Source: Corythucha ciliata
Taxonomy: Eukaryota > Arthropoda > Insecta > Hemiptera > Tingidae
Assembly: GCA_038030265.1 (NCBI GenBank)
Contig: CM075939.1
Coordinates: forward strand, 13,001,253-13,065,252
Length of the DNA stretch: 64,000 nt
Reading direction: 5' to 3'
The position numbers and the translations under genes are program-made. Positions within the stretch are counted from its first letter, which is position 1. Every line of letters begins with the position of its first letter. The notes under the pieces were generated by a model that did not search any database, was not told where the DNA came from, and saw nothing but the letters and a program-made list of their open reading frames with translations. Below are positions 19,900-32,279 of the stretch, piece by piece.

Positions 19900-22800
19900 T
19901 AATACTCAACTCGTAATAGAGTTTTCATCCTGTGAATTAGCAAATTTCTCAAATTGAGGCCGCTAATTAGACATTTTTCTCAATTTCAGACGCGAACCTA
20001 ACGCTATTCTTCAATTTTAGTCGAGTGAGCTGCTTTTTCATTCCGCGAAATAGCGATTTCTCTATTTTGTCTTTTATGCCACAAATTGGCTTGAGAAGTC
20101 GACACAGTTTGGCGATTATTCTCAATTATAGCCTAGATTTAGCTTCTTGTCTCTATTTTCGTCGCAAAATTGGCTTCCGACAGCCACGAATTGGAATAGG
20201 GCTTAATTTTAGAGCAGCAAATGTGCGCTTTTTTTTTTACATCCTCATCTTCATTTTTAGACGTTGACTAGCGAATTTATCTCGATTTTGACCACAGAGT
20301 AGCGTTTCTATCCCGCTATATAGTTATTTTTTTCAATTTCAGCCACTAATTAGAGTTTTTTCTCAATTTTAGCAGTGAATTGGCGCTTTTCCTGATTTTA
20401 TTCGCAAATTAGCCCTTTTTTTCTAGTTTAGCCGAGGTAGTGGAGCGTTTTTATTCCGGGAATTTGAATTTTTTTTTTTACAGTTCTAACCACGAATTAG
20501 CGCCTTATTGTTCACTTCTATCCGTGGAATAGCAATGTTTCTCAATTCTAGCCCCGAATTAGCGTTTTTCTAAATATTTGTGGTAATTTTTGTTCTAAAT
20601 TTTAGCTGCTAAATAGCGACTTTTTTTACATTTCAGCCAAGAATTGCAGTTTTTCTCAATTTTATACCGCGAAATAGCCAATTTCATTAATATTACCCGC
20701 AAAATAGGTATCCTCAACTTTGTCTCAATTTTAGACGCAACATTTCTCAAACGATTTTTTCCCCAGCCATAAATTGCCATTTAGCCATAAATTGGAGTTC
20801 TCAATAGCGCTTTTTCTCAATTATATACCGCGAAATAGTCAATTTCATCAATATTAGCCGCAAAATAGCTATTTTAACCTTTTCTCAATTCAAGCCACTC
20901 GATTTCTCGAATGATTTTCTCAATTTGAGCATCCAATTAGATTTTTACTGATTTCAGCAGCTAAATTGCGATTTTTCTTGATTTCAGCCACGAATTGTAG
21001 TTTTTCTCTTTATACCGCGATATAGTCAATTTCATCAATATTAGCCGCAAAATAGCTATTTTTCTCAATTCAAGCCGCTTGATTTCTTAAATGATTTTCT
21101 CAATTTCAGCATCCAATTAGATTTTTTCTGATTTCAGCAGCTAAATAGCGATTATTCTTGGTTTTAGCTATGAATTGGAGTTCTCAATAGTACTTTTTCT
21201 CAATTATATACCGCGAAATAGCCAATTTCATCAATATTAGCCGCAAAATAGTTATTTTTTAACTTTTTCTCAATTTAAGCTGCTATCGGTTTCACGAATG
21301 ATTCTCTCAATTTCAGCCTCCAATTAGATTTTTTCTGATTTCAGCAGCTAAATTGCGATTTTTCTTAATATCAGCCACGAATTGTAGTTTTTCTCTATTT
21401 TATACCGCAAAACAGTCAATTTCATCAACATTATCCGCAAAATTGTGTTTTTAACATTTTATCAATTTAAGCCGCTATGATTTATTGAAAATATGAAAAT
21501 ATGAAATATTTTCTGAATTTCAGCCTCTAATTAGATTTTTTCTGATTTCAGCAGCTAAATAACGATTATTCGTTGTTTTAGCCATGAATTGGAGTTCTCA
21601 ATAGCGCTTTTTCTCAATTATACACGCGAAATAATTATTAATTAATTTCAATTCGAATTAATTTCAACAGAAATTTTTTTACTTTTAGCTCCGAATTATA
21701 GCACTTTTTCTCTATTTTAGCCATGAATTAGCCGTTTTCGTCAATGTTAATCACAAAATTAAGTTGCCTTCAGAGGCCGCGAATTGGCGCTTTTCCCAAA
21801 CTTTAGCATCTTTTTTTTCTTTTTCTACCATAATTTTAGCGGCTAAATATCGATCTTTTTTAATTTTAGCTACGAATTGTACTTTTTCTCAATTTTATAC
21901 AGCGAAATGACCAATGTCATCAATATTAGCCGCAAATAAATAGCTATTTTTCTTTTTTAGCTACGAATTGGCGCTTTTTCTCATTTTAAGCCGTGAATTA
22001 GTTTTTTTTTTTTTTCAATTTTATCCTTTGGTTGGCGTTTTTTTTCATTTTTAGCAGCTAAATAATATAAATTTTTCTTAATTTCAGCCACGCATTGGAG
22101 TTTTTCTCAGTCCAATTTCGTTGGATAGCCAATTTTATCAATTCTAGCTGCAAATTTTTAGCTTTTTAGCTACGTATCCGCACTTTGTCTCAATTTTGGC
22201 CAATTAGCGCTTTTTCGAAAGTTAAGCCGCGAATTAGCGTTTATTCTCAATTATTGAGCTGTAAATTAGCGTTTTTCCTCATTTGGTCTCCTAAAAATCA
22301 CTTTTTCTCAATTTCAGACGTGAATTAGTGAAATTGTCCTCCTTTTAGTAGCCATTAATAATTACACGTCTTTTTTCAGTTTTAGACACGAAATTAAACT
22401 GCCATCAGAAGCCATGATTTGGCACTTTTCCGCACATTACATCAGTTAATTTGAGCTTTTTCTCCATTCGCCGTTTTTTCTCATTTTCGTGGCAGTATAG
22501 CATTTTTTTCCAAACTTCAGCTTGGAGTTTACCTCAATTTATGTGAAAAAAAATATAATTTAATTATTTAGCTACATTTATTGTACAATTTTTTCACCTT
22601 AGCAACGAATTAGCGTTTTTTCTCAATTTGAGCCGTAAATTAGTGGTTTTTCGGATTTTAACCGCTAATAAACACTTTTTCTCAGTTCCAGCCGCAAATT
22701 CGCGCTTTTTGTACAGCTTATTCGTGAATTAGCACTTAATCATAATTTAAGCCGAGAATTAGCTTTTTCTCAATTTTAGCCGCTAGTTAGCGCTTTTTCT

Positions 22801-22985
22801 TCATTTCATCCGTGAATTAACGATTTTTCTCAATCTCGCGAATTGACGACTTACTCAATTTCAGCCTAAAATTCGAGTTTTCTAAATTTAAGCCACGAAG
22901 TAACGTTTTTTTTTTTTCGATTTCAGCCTAAAATTGGCGTTTTTCTCAATTTCCGCCGTGAAATAGATGCAATCCCAATATGCTC
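19900..22985 (+). repeat. Long F1 array with higher-order structure
   Basis: The longest forward F1 block. Between 20650 and 21660 the units are organised into a higher-order repeat: the segment AATTTCATCAATATTAGCCG recurs at about 20680, 20841, 21028, 21224 and 21419, spacing ~160-196 bp (about six 30-bp monomers). A more diverged copy is near 21910. Outside this zone, monomers are randomly diverged. Confidence 0.85.
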
Positions 22986-23329
22986 TAACCAGAAACCAGT
23001 ATCAGGCACATCTTCGTATTCCAGTAAAAATTATTGACTTTCAGGAGTTTTTGGGGGGCTTTTAGGAGAGCAGAATCAATGCAGAGCACTGTGATGTAAA
23101 AAGGTAAGTATTTAAAGTCAAATTTTACTTTTTTTTTTCAAAAATATCAATTCGGCCCCTTGCCTGGCCGCGCCTTTTTTTTTTCACTTTTAGCTGTGAA
23201 CCATGAGCGTAGCCATCAGTGAGGGGGTGAGGGTGGGCCGTGGTGGGCCTGCCATTTGCCAAATTTTTGTAGGTGGTAAACCAATTTCGCGGGGTGGCGT
23301 GATTGAAAAGAGACCTATTTTGCGGATTT

Positions 23330-23780
23330 TGCTGCTAAAATTGAGGAAAATGCTAATTCGTGGTCAAAATTGAGAAAATGAGCTAACTCGTGGATTTGAT
23401 TCGCGCCTAAGAAGTGAGGTAAACCGAACATTCGCAGCTGTAGAACTTGGGAAAAATAAATTCGCGGTTTCTAGAGGCTAAGTCGAGGTTAAAATTGAGA
23501 AAAGGGGCTTATAGTCATTGGTAAAAGTGAAAAACATCGCAAACTCGCTGGGTTCGATTGAGAAAACGCTAATTCATGCGGTGCTCATACACGGCTAAAA
23601 ACTCTCCAATTCCCAGTTTCACGAAGCAATGTCCGGGCCTAATTCTAGCATTAGCCGCTAATTCGCGGTTTATGGTGACCTTTTCACGGCTAAGGTGAGT
23701 AAAAGGGCTCGTTCACGGTATATAATTGAGAAAAGCACTCGTTTTTGTGGTTATAAAATTTAGGAAAAACCGATCCGAGC
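23330..23780 (-). repeat. F1 array, reverse orientation
   Basis: Reverse-complement F1 units (GCTAATTCGTGGTCAAAATT, then GAGAAAATG). This block follows the long forward F1 block after ~350 bp that includes a transposon-end-like segment near 23200. Confidence 0.7.
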
Positions 23781-23784
23781 CCTG

Positions 23785-26725
23785 TTCACGGAGGGTGCTT
23801 TTGAATTGACGCTGTAGGAATTTCGGATTTTAATTCATGGAAGGGGGGGAGTACTCCCTGCCCTCCTCGTTAGTTTAAATCCGCCGTTTACGTGTCAGTG
23901 GTCACTCTTTTGTCACATAATTTGAAACTACTTCACGGACTATGTTCCTTCGTTCTCAATCGCGTTCAATTTTAATTATTTTTCTTTAAGAAAGAGTCAC
24001 ATTTTATTCCAATTTCGTTATTCAAACACAAATAAAGCCATCCAGGAGTGCCTAAGTGGTATTTTGGGTGGGGCGCGGCGCGGGGAACGTTGGAAGATCT
24101 TAAGACACTCTCTATAACACCTGGGTGGTGCTTAATAGAGTCCCCCAATAAAGATAAAACACGTTATCTGGCTAAACTGTTCCGTTTGAACCTCATCTAT
24201 ATTATTATAACTTCCCTTTTGTTCTTTTATATTTATAGTGGGGCTGGCGTAAAAGATGCCGTTTATCCCTTTGGGATTCGGCACATACTTTAAACTTTTG
24301 TTTTTTTGTTTTTACTGGACGAGTGCCCACAAAGGTATATAATAGTAAGAAAATATTACATTTTAGATTAATATTAGCCCGAGAGACCTACTTTTTCTTG
24401 AGTTTCCGATTAAAAAAGCGATAACTTTGGCTCTGACCGTTCCGTGGAAATCAACCGTTCCTGCATATTCGATATCGTCTGACCTGAAGATTTGACCCTA
24501 AATATGTTACGTTTTTCATGCAAAAACGAGACAAAAGAAAGAAAAAAATGCAGCACTCCGCTGCATTAATAGAACTGCGTATAATGCACGTCGAAGAACG
24601 TATCTATAAGGCCAAGGATTCGCGCGATCAATCGTCGCCGATTATTTATGTTTTTCCATTGAAACTGATGTGTTATTCTTGGAAAATGGTTGATCATAAT
24701 AAACGCGTCGAGGCTGATTTCAAACGCGGAAGATACAATTTTCGAACAATTCCTAATACCTCCTCCCTACCCACGCTTCGGTTCTCACGGCTTTTGCCTA
24801 TAAAAAAAAGAACAAATTCCTAGGGTTTCACCGATTTTTTTTCTAAAACGAATTCCCTGCCAGCTTATTTAGCTACTGGCCCGCCCTCTCCCCCTCCTCC
24901 AACGATGAGTTACGAAAAAAAAAATTCTTATTAATTCTACGGGCAGCCATTTGGAAAGTCTCTCCATTTTCCATGCATTGTAAATGTTTATACTTCCGAA
25001 TAAATTATTCCAAACTCGGAGGATTTTTCGTCACAATTTAGCGGGAAGAAGAAGTCGGTTGAACTTGAAAAGAAGTAGTTCAAATTCTTTTTGAATTGTC
25101 CAACCCCCCCACCCCCACCCACCCATTGACTGTAGGGGGCAATTAACTTTTTTTTAGTGCTGACGAGTTTTAGAAGTTCAAAGGAATTAATTAATGAGGC
25201 TCATTTAATTTGACAACGTGTAGGCTTGTAGTTTCTTTGGCAGAGGGTGTTTTTTTTTCGGGGTAGTGAAATGGATAGGGGGTGTAAGAAGAAGAAAAAA
25301 ACACATTTGTTCGGGGTCCGCTCCTTTTAAAAGATGGGCCGACCATGAGAAGGCTGAGAATGCCTCTCAAATCTGAGCTTGTGAGTGTGCGTAAGCGGTG
25401 GTAAATGTATAATTAACGACAATTAGGTCGTGGTGTGACGAATGTGTGACAGAAATGAAGTGAAAGGGTCTGGTTGGAGTTCTGGTAAACAGGATGTCAA
25501 CTTCTAGTTGTGGGCTTCTGCCCTGCCCCTCTCCATCACACCTATCATCACATCACGTGGGCCATGATAAAGAGAAAGTAAAATTTAGTTAAAAGAAGGT
25601 CCGAATTTGGTCGTGGTTTGTTAAATGGAAGGGAGTGCGGGGGGCTCTCGATGGAGCAACTCGTTGTATTCGTTAAGCAATATTTGTCTTTATACGTTTA
25701 GCTGCTCAGCTTGCAGACCCATTCTTTCCGTTACGCAAAAAAAAAAAAAGTGAATAAATAAAGCTCAGGAACTCACTCGACACCGATTTTAAGACCAAGT
25801 AAACATGAAAAAAAGCTTGCACACGTAACTGTGCTATTCTTTAAACAGTTGAAGAACCTCATCCCCCTCTCACCCGCACCATCAGAATCTCTTTAAAAAG
25901 ACCACCCTGAACCATACATATACATCAGACATAAAGAAACACTATAGTTCTACCTGATCATTGTTCAAATTCAGAAGACACCCTACACGAAAAAGGACAG
26001 AAGGCCTTCTTACCCATTCATTCACCCCTAGCCCACCCCCAAACATCTTCACAGAGTATCTTGTTTAGTTCCTGCAATCTCGGGTCTCCAGAAAAAATAA
26101 AAATAAAATAAAAATTAGTACTTATTTAAACTGAAAAAATACGGCCACTTCCTATGTTTATCCGAGAAGTCTCAACCAGGAAAAAAAAGGGCTCCACTTC
26201 TCCACCACCACGTGAAGTGCTCTTCACTGGTGAAGGCTCCCCCTTACAACACACTCTTGAACTTTTTTGTTTACGCCTATATCCTCCCTGTTTTTATCTA
26301 AACCTTTTCTGGGCTAATAAACTCGTTCTGGAGAAAAGCGAACTGTTTGCGGCATTTCAGTTAAAACACACTTCTCCTCTTCGGTTTAAGGCACCTTGAC
26401 GAAGAAAAAACGTTTTTACTACTTCCTCTCGGGTGCGATAGAAGATACAGACAAATCGCTCGGATTTTTGTTTGTTTAGGACTTTTAAACATTGCAAGGG
26501 TAACTGTTGAGTCGTTTGGGGAGGAGAGGAGGGATGTTCATCTTTAGTCCGGCCGTTTATTACGCGCGTCCATCCTAAAACTGTGGTATTTTGTCTTATA
26601 TGGTTAGGGTCGACCGAAGCGAGTATACCGTACCAGGCGGAGGAAGATCCTTTTCCCCGTGAGGGGGGGAGAAAGGGGGCTGCCGTTTAAACATGGCCAA
26701 AATAGCTCCTAAACTCTAGGACCTA
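23785..26725. other. Unique-looking stretch, no supported gene
   Basis: Mostly non-repetitive AT-rich sequence with homopolymers. Open frames of 80-100 codons (24048-24293, 24518-24823, 26154-26399, all plus) show no recognisable domain or signal and no convincing splice context. I do not call any of them. This region could hold undetected intronic or regulatory sequence. Confidence 0.4.
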
Positions 26726-26730
26726 TAGAG

Positions 26731-26790
26731 CAGGGGTGGCGAACCTAGGGCTCGTGGCCCGCTGAGCCTGTCACAATGGCCCGCCCGTGG
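26731..26790 (+). mobile_element. hAT-like transposon end
   Basis: CAGGGGTGGCGAACCTAGGG begins at 26731 and is followed by GCTCGTGGCCCGC. This fits the CAGNGGTNNNCAAN-type terminal motif of non-autonomous hAT elements. Related ends occur at 49419 and 63272. The other end and target duplication were not resolved. Confidence 0.45.
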
Positions 26791-26804
26791 TCTACGCTCT
26801 ACAG

Positions 26805-26965
26805 TGGTAAATTATCATTTTTAATGTTGGATTTTGGCGCCCCTCGGATTTTTGTGCAAATGGAAAACGCTACAACCCGCGCCTCCTCGTGGGCGGCTAA
26901 TTACTCGATAAGTGCCCTCTTAATCCAGAACAAAAAATTGAGATTAACGCTAATTTGGGGCTGAA
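26805..26965 (-). repeat. Dispersed repeat with MITE-type terminus
   Basis: About 130 bp here matches the reverse complement of 53620-53770 closely. Both contain TAGCGTTTTCCATTTGCAC (minus strand here) and then run into F1-like units. The two copies keep similar short open frames (…VQMENAT.RASS…), which I attribute to recent common origin rather than coding. Confidence 0.6.
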
Positions 26966-27240
26966 ATTGAGATGGCAAAAAATCGCTAATTCCCGGCTAA
27001 AATGGGAAAAAATCGAAGAGCGCTGTCATGTGGAAAAAACGCTAATTCGCGCTTAAAAAGGAGAAAACGCCCACTGAGGCTTCTGAAGGTAATTTCGTGG
27101 CTGAAAATAAACAAAATCGCTAATCCACGGCTAAATGAGGATAATGCGCCTAAAATTGGAAAACAAAACTCTCATTGATGGCTCGCTATAGGAGGCTAAA
27201 ATTAGGAGAAACGCTAATTCACGGCCGAAAACTGGGGTTT
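26966..27240 (-). repeat. F1 array, reverse
   Basis: Reverse F1 monomers (CGCTAATTCACGGCC, GCTAATCCACGGC). The orientation flips at about 27245. Confidence 0.7.
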
Positions 27241-27244
27241 CAGT

Positions 27245-27840
27245 GAATTACAGCCTCCTTTACACATCATCCGCGAATTAGTGATTTCCATCAATTTCAG
27301 CCTTACCATAATTACCACCTTCTTTTAATTTAAGCGGTGAAGTAGCAATTTTATTCCATTTTAGCGATTTGTTTCAATTTTAGTCACGAATTGGAGTTTG
27401 GTCCGTTTTGCTGCAAATAAGCGATTTTTTACCATTTTAACATTAGAACTTTTTCTTACTAAAAAATTAGTATTTGTCTTAATTTCAGCCGCGCTAACCA
27501 GTGATTTCCTCAATATTGGTAGCAAATAAGCGGTGTTTGAACTATTTTTGCCTCGCATTATCAATTTTTTCCTATTTTAGCTATGAATTAGTGAAAAAGA
27601 ACAGCAAATTAGCGTTTGTTCTTCATTATAACCATAAAGTCTCATATCTATTCACCCTTTCACCGCGAGTCATCGATTTTTTCTCAATTTCAGCCTGGAA
27701 GTTTCATCGAGATACCACGATTGAACGCTTTTTCACAGTTTCATTCAAGTATTTTAGCAGTTTTTTCAACTCTGTTTCGTACTTGCCCCAAAAGGACAGC
27801 ATGTAAGTGCGCCTTCTCATCTTTGTCAGCTTAAGGGCCT
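27245..27840 (+). repeat. F1 array, forward
   Basis: Forward F1 monomers (AATTTCAGCCGCGCTAACC, TTTAGCTATGAATTAGTG). Head-to-head with the preceding reverse block. Confidence 0.7.
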
Positions 27841-27879
27841 AATCCTGGGGGATTAGCATATTTTCTCTAATTAAGAAAA

Positions 27880-28360
27880 ATACTTGGTTCGCAGCTAATG
27901 TTTCCTTGAAGTTTCCGTGGATGAACTGTAGACACTATTCGCTAATTTCAGACAAGAAGTAGGAAAGCGACAATTTTCGGCTTCTGGAGGTAAGTTCGCG
28001 TGGCTCAAACTGAGAAAAAACGCAAATTCACGCCTTCTGAAGGTAACTTTGTGCCAGAAGGTGAATGAAGTCGTGAATTCAGGACCAAATTCAGAAAAAG
28101 TATTAGATTATTCTCTGCGAAAATTGGGGAAAACTCTAATTCGGTGATGAATTGTAGGAAATTGTTTTATTAGCGGCTAAAATAAAGTAAAATCACTGTT
28201 GGGTCGGGGGGGGGGGGTTGATCATAGAAATTTGGGAAAATGGTTAGCCGTGGTTTTCGGAAGCAACTTCGTGGCCAATTAGAAAAAAGCGCTAAAATAC
28301 GGTAAAAATTGAGAAAAATCGCTAACTCTTGGCTAAAATGTAGAAAACGCAAAATCGCGG
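27880..28360 (-). repeat. F1 array, reverse
   Basis: Reverse F1 units interrupted by a 12-base G run at 28206-28217. It ends near a transposon-end-like sequence at 28394-28419. Confidence 0.65.
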
Positions 28361-28393
28361 CTTATTGTAAACGGCGACTTCATGAGGGGGGGG

Positions 28394-28420
28394 GGCGCCA
28401 AATGTATAGGCCGGCACTGA
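28394..28420 (-). mobile_element. Transposon-end-like sequence (CAGTGCCGGCC type)
   Basis: On the minus strand this reads CAGTGCCGGCCTATACATTT then GGCGCC. Closely related sequences are at 41256-41285 (minus) and 49643-49672 (plus). The recurrence and the CAG start suggest the terminus of a non-autonomous DNA transposon. Confidence 0.5.
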
Positions 28421-28439
28421 AGACAGGTGGCATTAAAAG

Positions 28440-29300
28440 GAGCAAGAATCAGCCGTTCAAATTTTACCCTCACTTTACTCTTGAATTGGTGGTTTTCCTC
28501 AACTTCAGCCGCGAATTTTAACCGCGGTTTATGGTAGCGCTTCTAACCATAACCAATTTTTTCAATTTTAGCCACGAATTGGCGTTTCCCGCAATTTTAG
28601 CCGTAGATTGGCCATGTTTCCATTTTTAGCAGCGAATTAGCACTTTTTCTCAATTTATTGAGCTGAAAATTAGAGTTTTTCTTAGATTTGACCGCGCTAA
28701 TAAGTGATTTTTCAAATTTAGTCTCGTTATTTGCCCCGTATTAGCAACTTTTTTCAACATTCTCCTATGGATTAGCGCTGTTTTTCAGTTTGAGCATTAA
28801 ATCTTTCAGAAGCTACGGATTTTTTTGTTTTCTCATTTTTAGCTGCAATTTGTTTTTTTGTGTCCGATTTTAGCGGTTTTGGGTATTTTTAGCGACTTTT
28901 TTCAATTTTAGCTGTTAATCAGCGTTTTCTGCTACTTTTGCAGTGAATTAGCATCTATCCTCTTTTTATATGCGAATTGTGTGATATTATGTGAATTATA
29001 TGATATTTCAGTTGTGAATTTTCCCTTTTTGCCCGATTTTAATCCTAATTAGCGTGGCTTTTGTCGTGTGAGTTATAAGCATTTTCTCCATTTTAGCCGC
29101 GGGCTTGGCCCAAAAACAACACTTTTGCATTTCTTAGCAGTAGAATGGCCTCCGTGGCGATTTTGGCCTGGAAGTTGGATCGCGAGACCACGAATCAGCG
29201 CTTTTTACTTGCTGTTACATTAACGAATGTTATACCGATTTTTCTAAAGTTTTTGTCGCGTTAGCAAGCTGCACATTGACGATCAGCACATTCTCCACTT
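28440..29300 (+). repeat. F1 array, forward
   Basis: Forward F1 units such as CAATTTTAGCCACGAATTGG around 28560-28640; more diverged after 28800. Confidence 0.7.
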
Positions 29301-29609
29301 TTGCCGCGAATTTCCCACAAAATTTGAGACACTATAGAAGCGCTCTCGGCGGCTCAATCGAATATTTAGCCCATACTCTTTTAATGATAAGATCACTTGC
29401 AACGTTAGGAGAGACTGAAATTCGCTGAAAGGAGCCAAATCGCTGTCCAAACGTCCAACCTTTTTCACATACCTGCATACATGATTATAGAACAAATAAA
29501 AATCCTCAATTTTCCGTATTTAAGCTTTTCGGGGTCCCGTCTGATAAGGGGCCCTGGGTGGTCCGCCCCTGGCGCCCCTACCCGCGTACGCTTCTGCGTG
29601 TAGTTTTTC

Positions 29610-29690
29610 TAAGGCTAAGTTTACACTGTGCGTTTCAAGCAAGCGCAACGCAACGGAAGGGAAAAAACGGACAGTGTAAAGGCCCCTTAA
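29610..29690. mobile_element. Short MITE-like inverted repeat
   Basis: GTTTACACTGTGCGTTT on the left pairs with AAACGGACAGTGTAAA on the right, with ~25 bp of AC/GA-rich sequence between. This is typical of a very small terminal-inverted-repeat element or a collapsed MITE. Confidence 0.45.
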
Positions 29691-30754
29691 AACGTGTTGT
29701 GTTCGCGAAGTGTTGTTTGTGAAAGAGAAAGTTCAGAACCGGCACATTGTGGTTCTAAGAGGCAAGGGTAGAAATAGCTCTTGAATTGTCCGAATCCACG
29801 GAATTGGGTTTCCGTAAGTGTCTAATCCACAATATTTGAACGTCGATAAGGCCAACTACTGAGTTGTTTGTTTTAAAGGCCAAAATCTGGGAAATTACAT
29901 GAGTATACTTAACAAAATTGGCTGCGTGTGTGCGGGCAATTCGTGCAATTGGTTATGTAAGTACCCCATAAGTACCCTCGTGAAATTTATTTCGCACGCA
30001 CAACAGAAACGAGTGTATTGTCGGCGGGGAGGGGGGGGTGAGATTATGTGCCATTATTTTTATTCGATACCCATTTCCTTCCCCCCATATGGGTCAGGGC
30101 CTCTTTGTAGTCGCCTGTTATACTTATCCGTGTAAGAACGGCCCTGTGTGGTACCCTACAGGGCAATAAATCGCACTCTAACCGTCTGATAACTGCATAA
30201 GACAACCGCCTGGTAACCGTTTCAGTGTTAAGCAATCGTTCAGTTTAGTTCACAGCGATGGTTGCTTGCGCCATCGATGTCGAGGACTCAGCGTGGGGTC
30301 GACGGGGTATAATATGAAATTATATTGACGTTATTTCCTAACTTTAAAAAAAAATGTCATTTTTTGATAATTAAACGCAATTTCAAACGAAGATGAACGT
30401 TGCTCACTGATCTATGAAAAGCTTTTTTTTTATTTTTTTTATCTTCTACCAAGAAAACTTTTGAACTGATTTCCCAGAAATGTACACACTCGAAAATGAA
30501 TTTATCGCCGAGTTTTAATTGTATTAAAACTCGGATACGTGAGCAATAACATGGCGACACATTTTATGCATTTTGCAATAAAATGCTCATGAGTTTACTC
30601 AGAGGCAATAAGCTCCGCAACTTTTCCTGAGAGTATAGTGGACGCTTCTTTCTCAAAAAATAATATGTCACTTGTTACACGATTCACTTGTTAACTGAAA
30701 ACCACTAATTGTACAGGAATACTGAAAATTAGCGAACATGAGTTAACACTAATA

Positions 30755-30850
30755 GCGTTTCCCATATGCACGAAATTCTGAATTTGGGAAGTTCATTTCC
30801 ACTCGTCCTCTCTTAATGAAATGTAATGGAACAATTCCTTTATATGTCCG
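30755..30850 (+). mobile_element. Partial GCGTTTTCC-type MITE
   Basis: GCGTTTCCCATATGCACGAA followed by a TTTCCACTCGTCCTCTCTTA segment matches the left half of the palindromic element at 34277. The right arm is not present, so this copy is truncated. Confidence 0.5.
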
Positions 30851-31040
30851 GCAATTAGTGAATTAATTGCGTTTAGAAGAACCTTTTCTACGGACAATTA
30901 AGGGATTACTCCCCTCCTCACCGCACCACCATAGTCACAACTGTGAATTCGAGGGAGTGAAGAGGCTGAAAATAAATAAATTAATCTTTAAATGAAATAC
31001 TTACTATTCTTGACTTGTTTTTGAGTTCCGAGAAAAAATT

Positions 31041-31115
31041 GCTCCCCAGGTGGGATTCGAACCCACGACCTCCTAGTTTCGCGCCAGGTGCTCTAACCAA
31101 CTGAGCTATCCCGGG
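31041..31115 (-). tRNA. tRNA-like sequence, probable pseudogene or SINE head
   Basis: The minus strand folds as a cloverleaf: acceptor TCCCGGG pairs with CTGGGGA (one mismatch), D-arm GCTC...GAGC, anticodon stem CCTGG/CTAGG, T-arm GTGGG-TTCGAAT-CCCAC. A-box (TAGCTCAGTTGG) and B-box (GGTTCGAATCC) are intact. However the anticodon loop reads CGCGAAA, with G instead of the near-universal U33, and the apparent anticodon CGA would need a Ser-type long variable arm that is missing. I favour a pseudogene or SINE head. Confidence 0.6.
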
Positions 31116-31640
31116 AGTCTAGGCAAATAGCGAATCCACCCAGGAGAAATCCCCTCTCGAAACTCAAACTGCACCCATCATCTAAGCTCAATTATTCAAT
31201 TAATTGTCGAACACATTAGGAAAAAATTGCGTATGGCATGCACTGACCCGATATGAGCCGAGTGAGCGAAGGGAAGGGGTAGGAGAGAATGATGGGATGC
31301 ATTTTAGGAGGTTTTATTGTAAGCGACGCGTATACTTTTCGTTATGTTCTCTTTTTATTTTCTAAAAGAACTAATCGCTCAAGGTTCGCTCGTTTTCTCG
31401 CGAAAAAAAAAATCTTAAAAATTATTAAAACGCTCCGAAAGAGCCAAAGTCGCGAAATTGGCCTTTTCAATTTTTTAGCAAAAGCAAGAAAAAATTAAAG
31501 TAATCGTTCGTAAACCAACAGGGTTTTTACGTCCAACTATACCTCTTATAAAACGAATAAATCTTTCGCCTTTTCAATTAGCCAAACACGCGAAATTGTA
31601 TTTCGAAAAGAGCGGAACATGCGAAGCTTATCCTTTTCAG
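31116..31640. other. Flank without supported gene
   Basis: AT-rich sequence. A 69-codon plus frame at 31289-31498 is Lys/Arg/Phe-rich with no recognised feature. Confidence 0.35.
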
Positions 31641-32275
31641 AGCTCATCGCAATAATTAATCGCTACTTTGCGGCTAAAATAGTGAAAAGCTATCCATTTG
31701 CAGATACAAAATCGAGAGATGGGGATCAATTCGTTGTTTCTGGAGGCAAACTTTATGGCTCAAAGTATGAAAAAGTTCATAATTTCATGGCTCTAAAGTG
31801 AAAAAATCGATCATTCTCGCCTTAAATTGAAAAAAATTGCTATTTCATGACTATAACAAAGAAAATGCGCCAATTCCTGGTAAAATGTACAAAAAGCGCG
31901 AGAATTGAGGAACAGTGCTAATTCACGGCTAAAATAGATAAATAAAAAAACGAATCGTCAAAAATTGAGATTCGCCGCTAAAATCGAGAGCTATGCTTGT
32001 CGTGATTTCTTGGAGGCAACTTTATATTGTGGCTGTAATTATGAAAAAGCGCTAAATCATGGTTCAAAGTGAAAAAAATACCGCTAGTTCTCAAATCTTT
32101 TTAAAATCGAGAAAAGCGCTAATAAACTAATGGCTTGGATTGATGAAATGCGCTAATACGTGGTGAAGAAGTAAAAAAATTAAGAGAAAACGCTAATTCA
32201 CGACTAAAATTGAGGAAAGTCCTAATTCGCGACTAAAATTGAGAAAAAGCCAATTTGCCGATTTTTATAGTAGAG
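31640..32275 (-). repeat. F1 array, reverse
   Basis: Reverse F1 units, best copies at 32190-32260 (GCTAATTCACGACTAAAATT). The orientation switches near 32280. Confidence 0.75.
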
Positions 32276-32279
32276 GCAA

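Larger units (their letters stand above)
29305..31040. other. Mixed flank, no supported gene
   Basis: No gene recognised. It contains two likely transposon traces: a short inverted pair TTTACACTGT...ACAGTGTAAA at about 29618-29680, and a partial copy of the GCGTTTTCC MITE at 30755-30850. A G-rich run lies at about 30022-30038. Confidence 0.4.

Noticed and set aside
24518..24823. 101-codon open frame starting MQKRDKRKKK
   Set aside because: No recognised domain, no splice context, and low-complexity Lys-rich start; likely chance.
26776..26964. Conserved short protein shared with 53616-53867
   Set aside because: Similarity continues in the non-coding flank and includes a MITE terminus and F1 units, so it is a dispersed repeat, not a gene.
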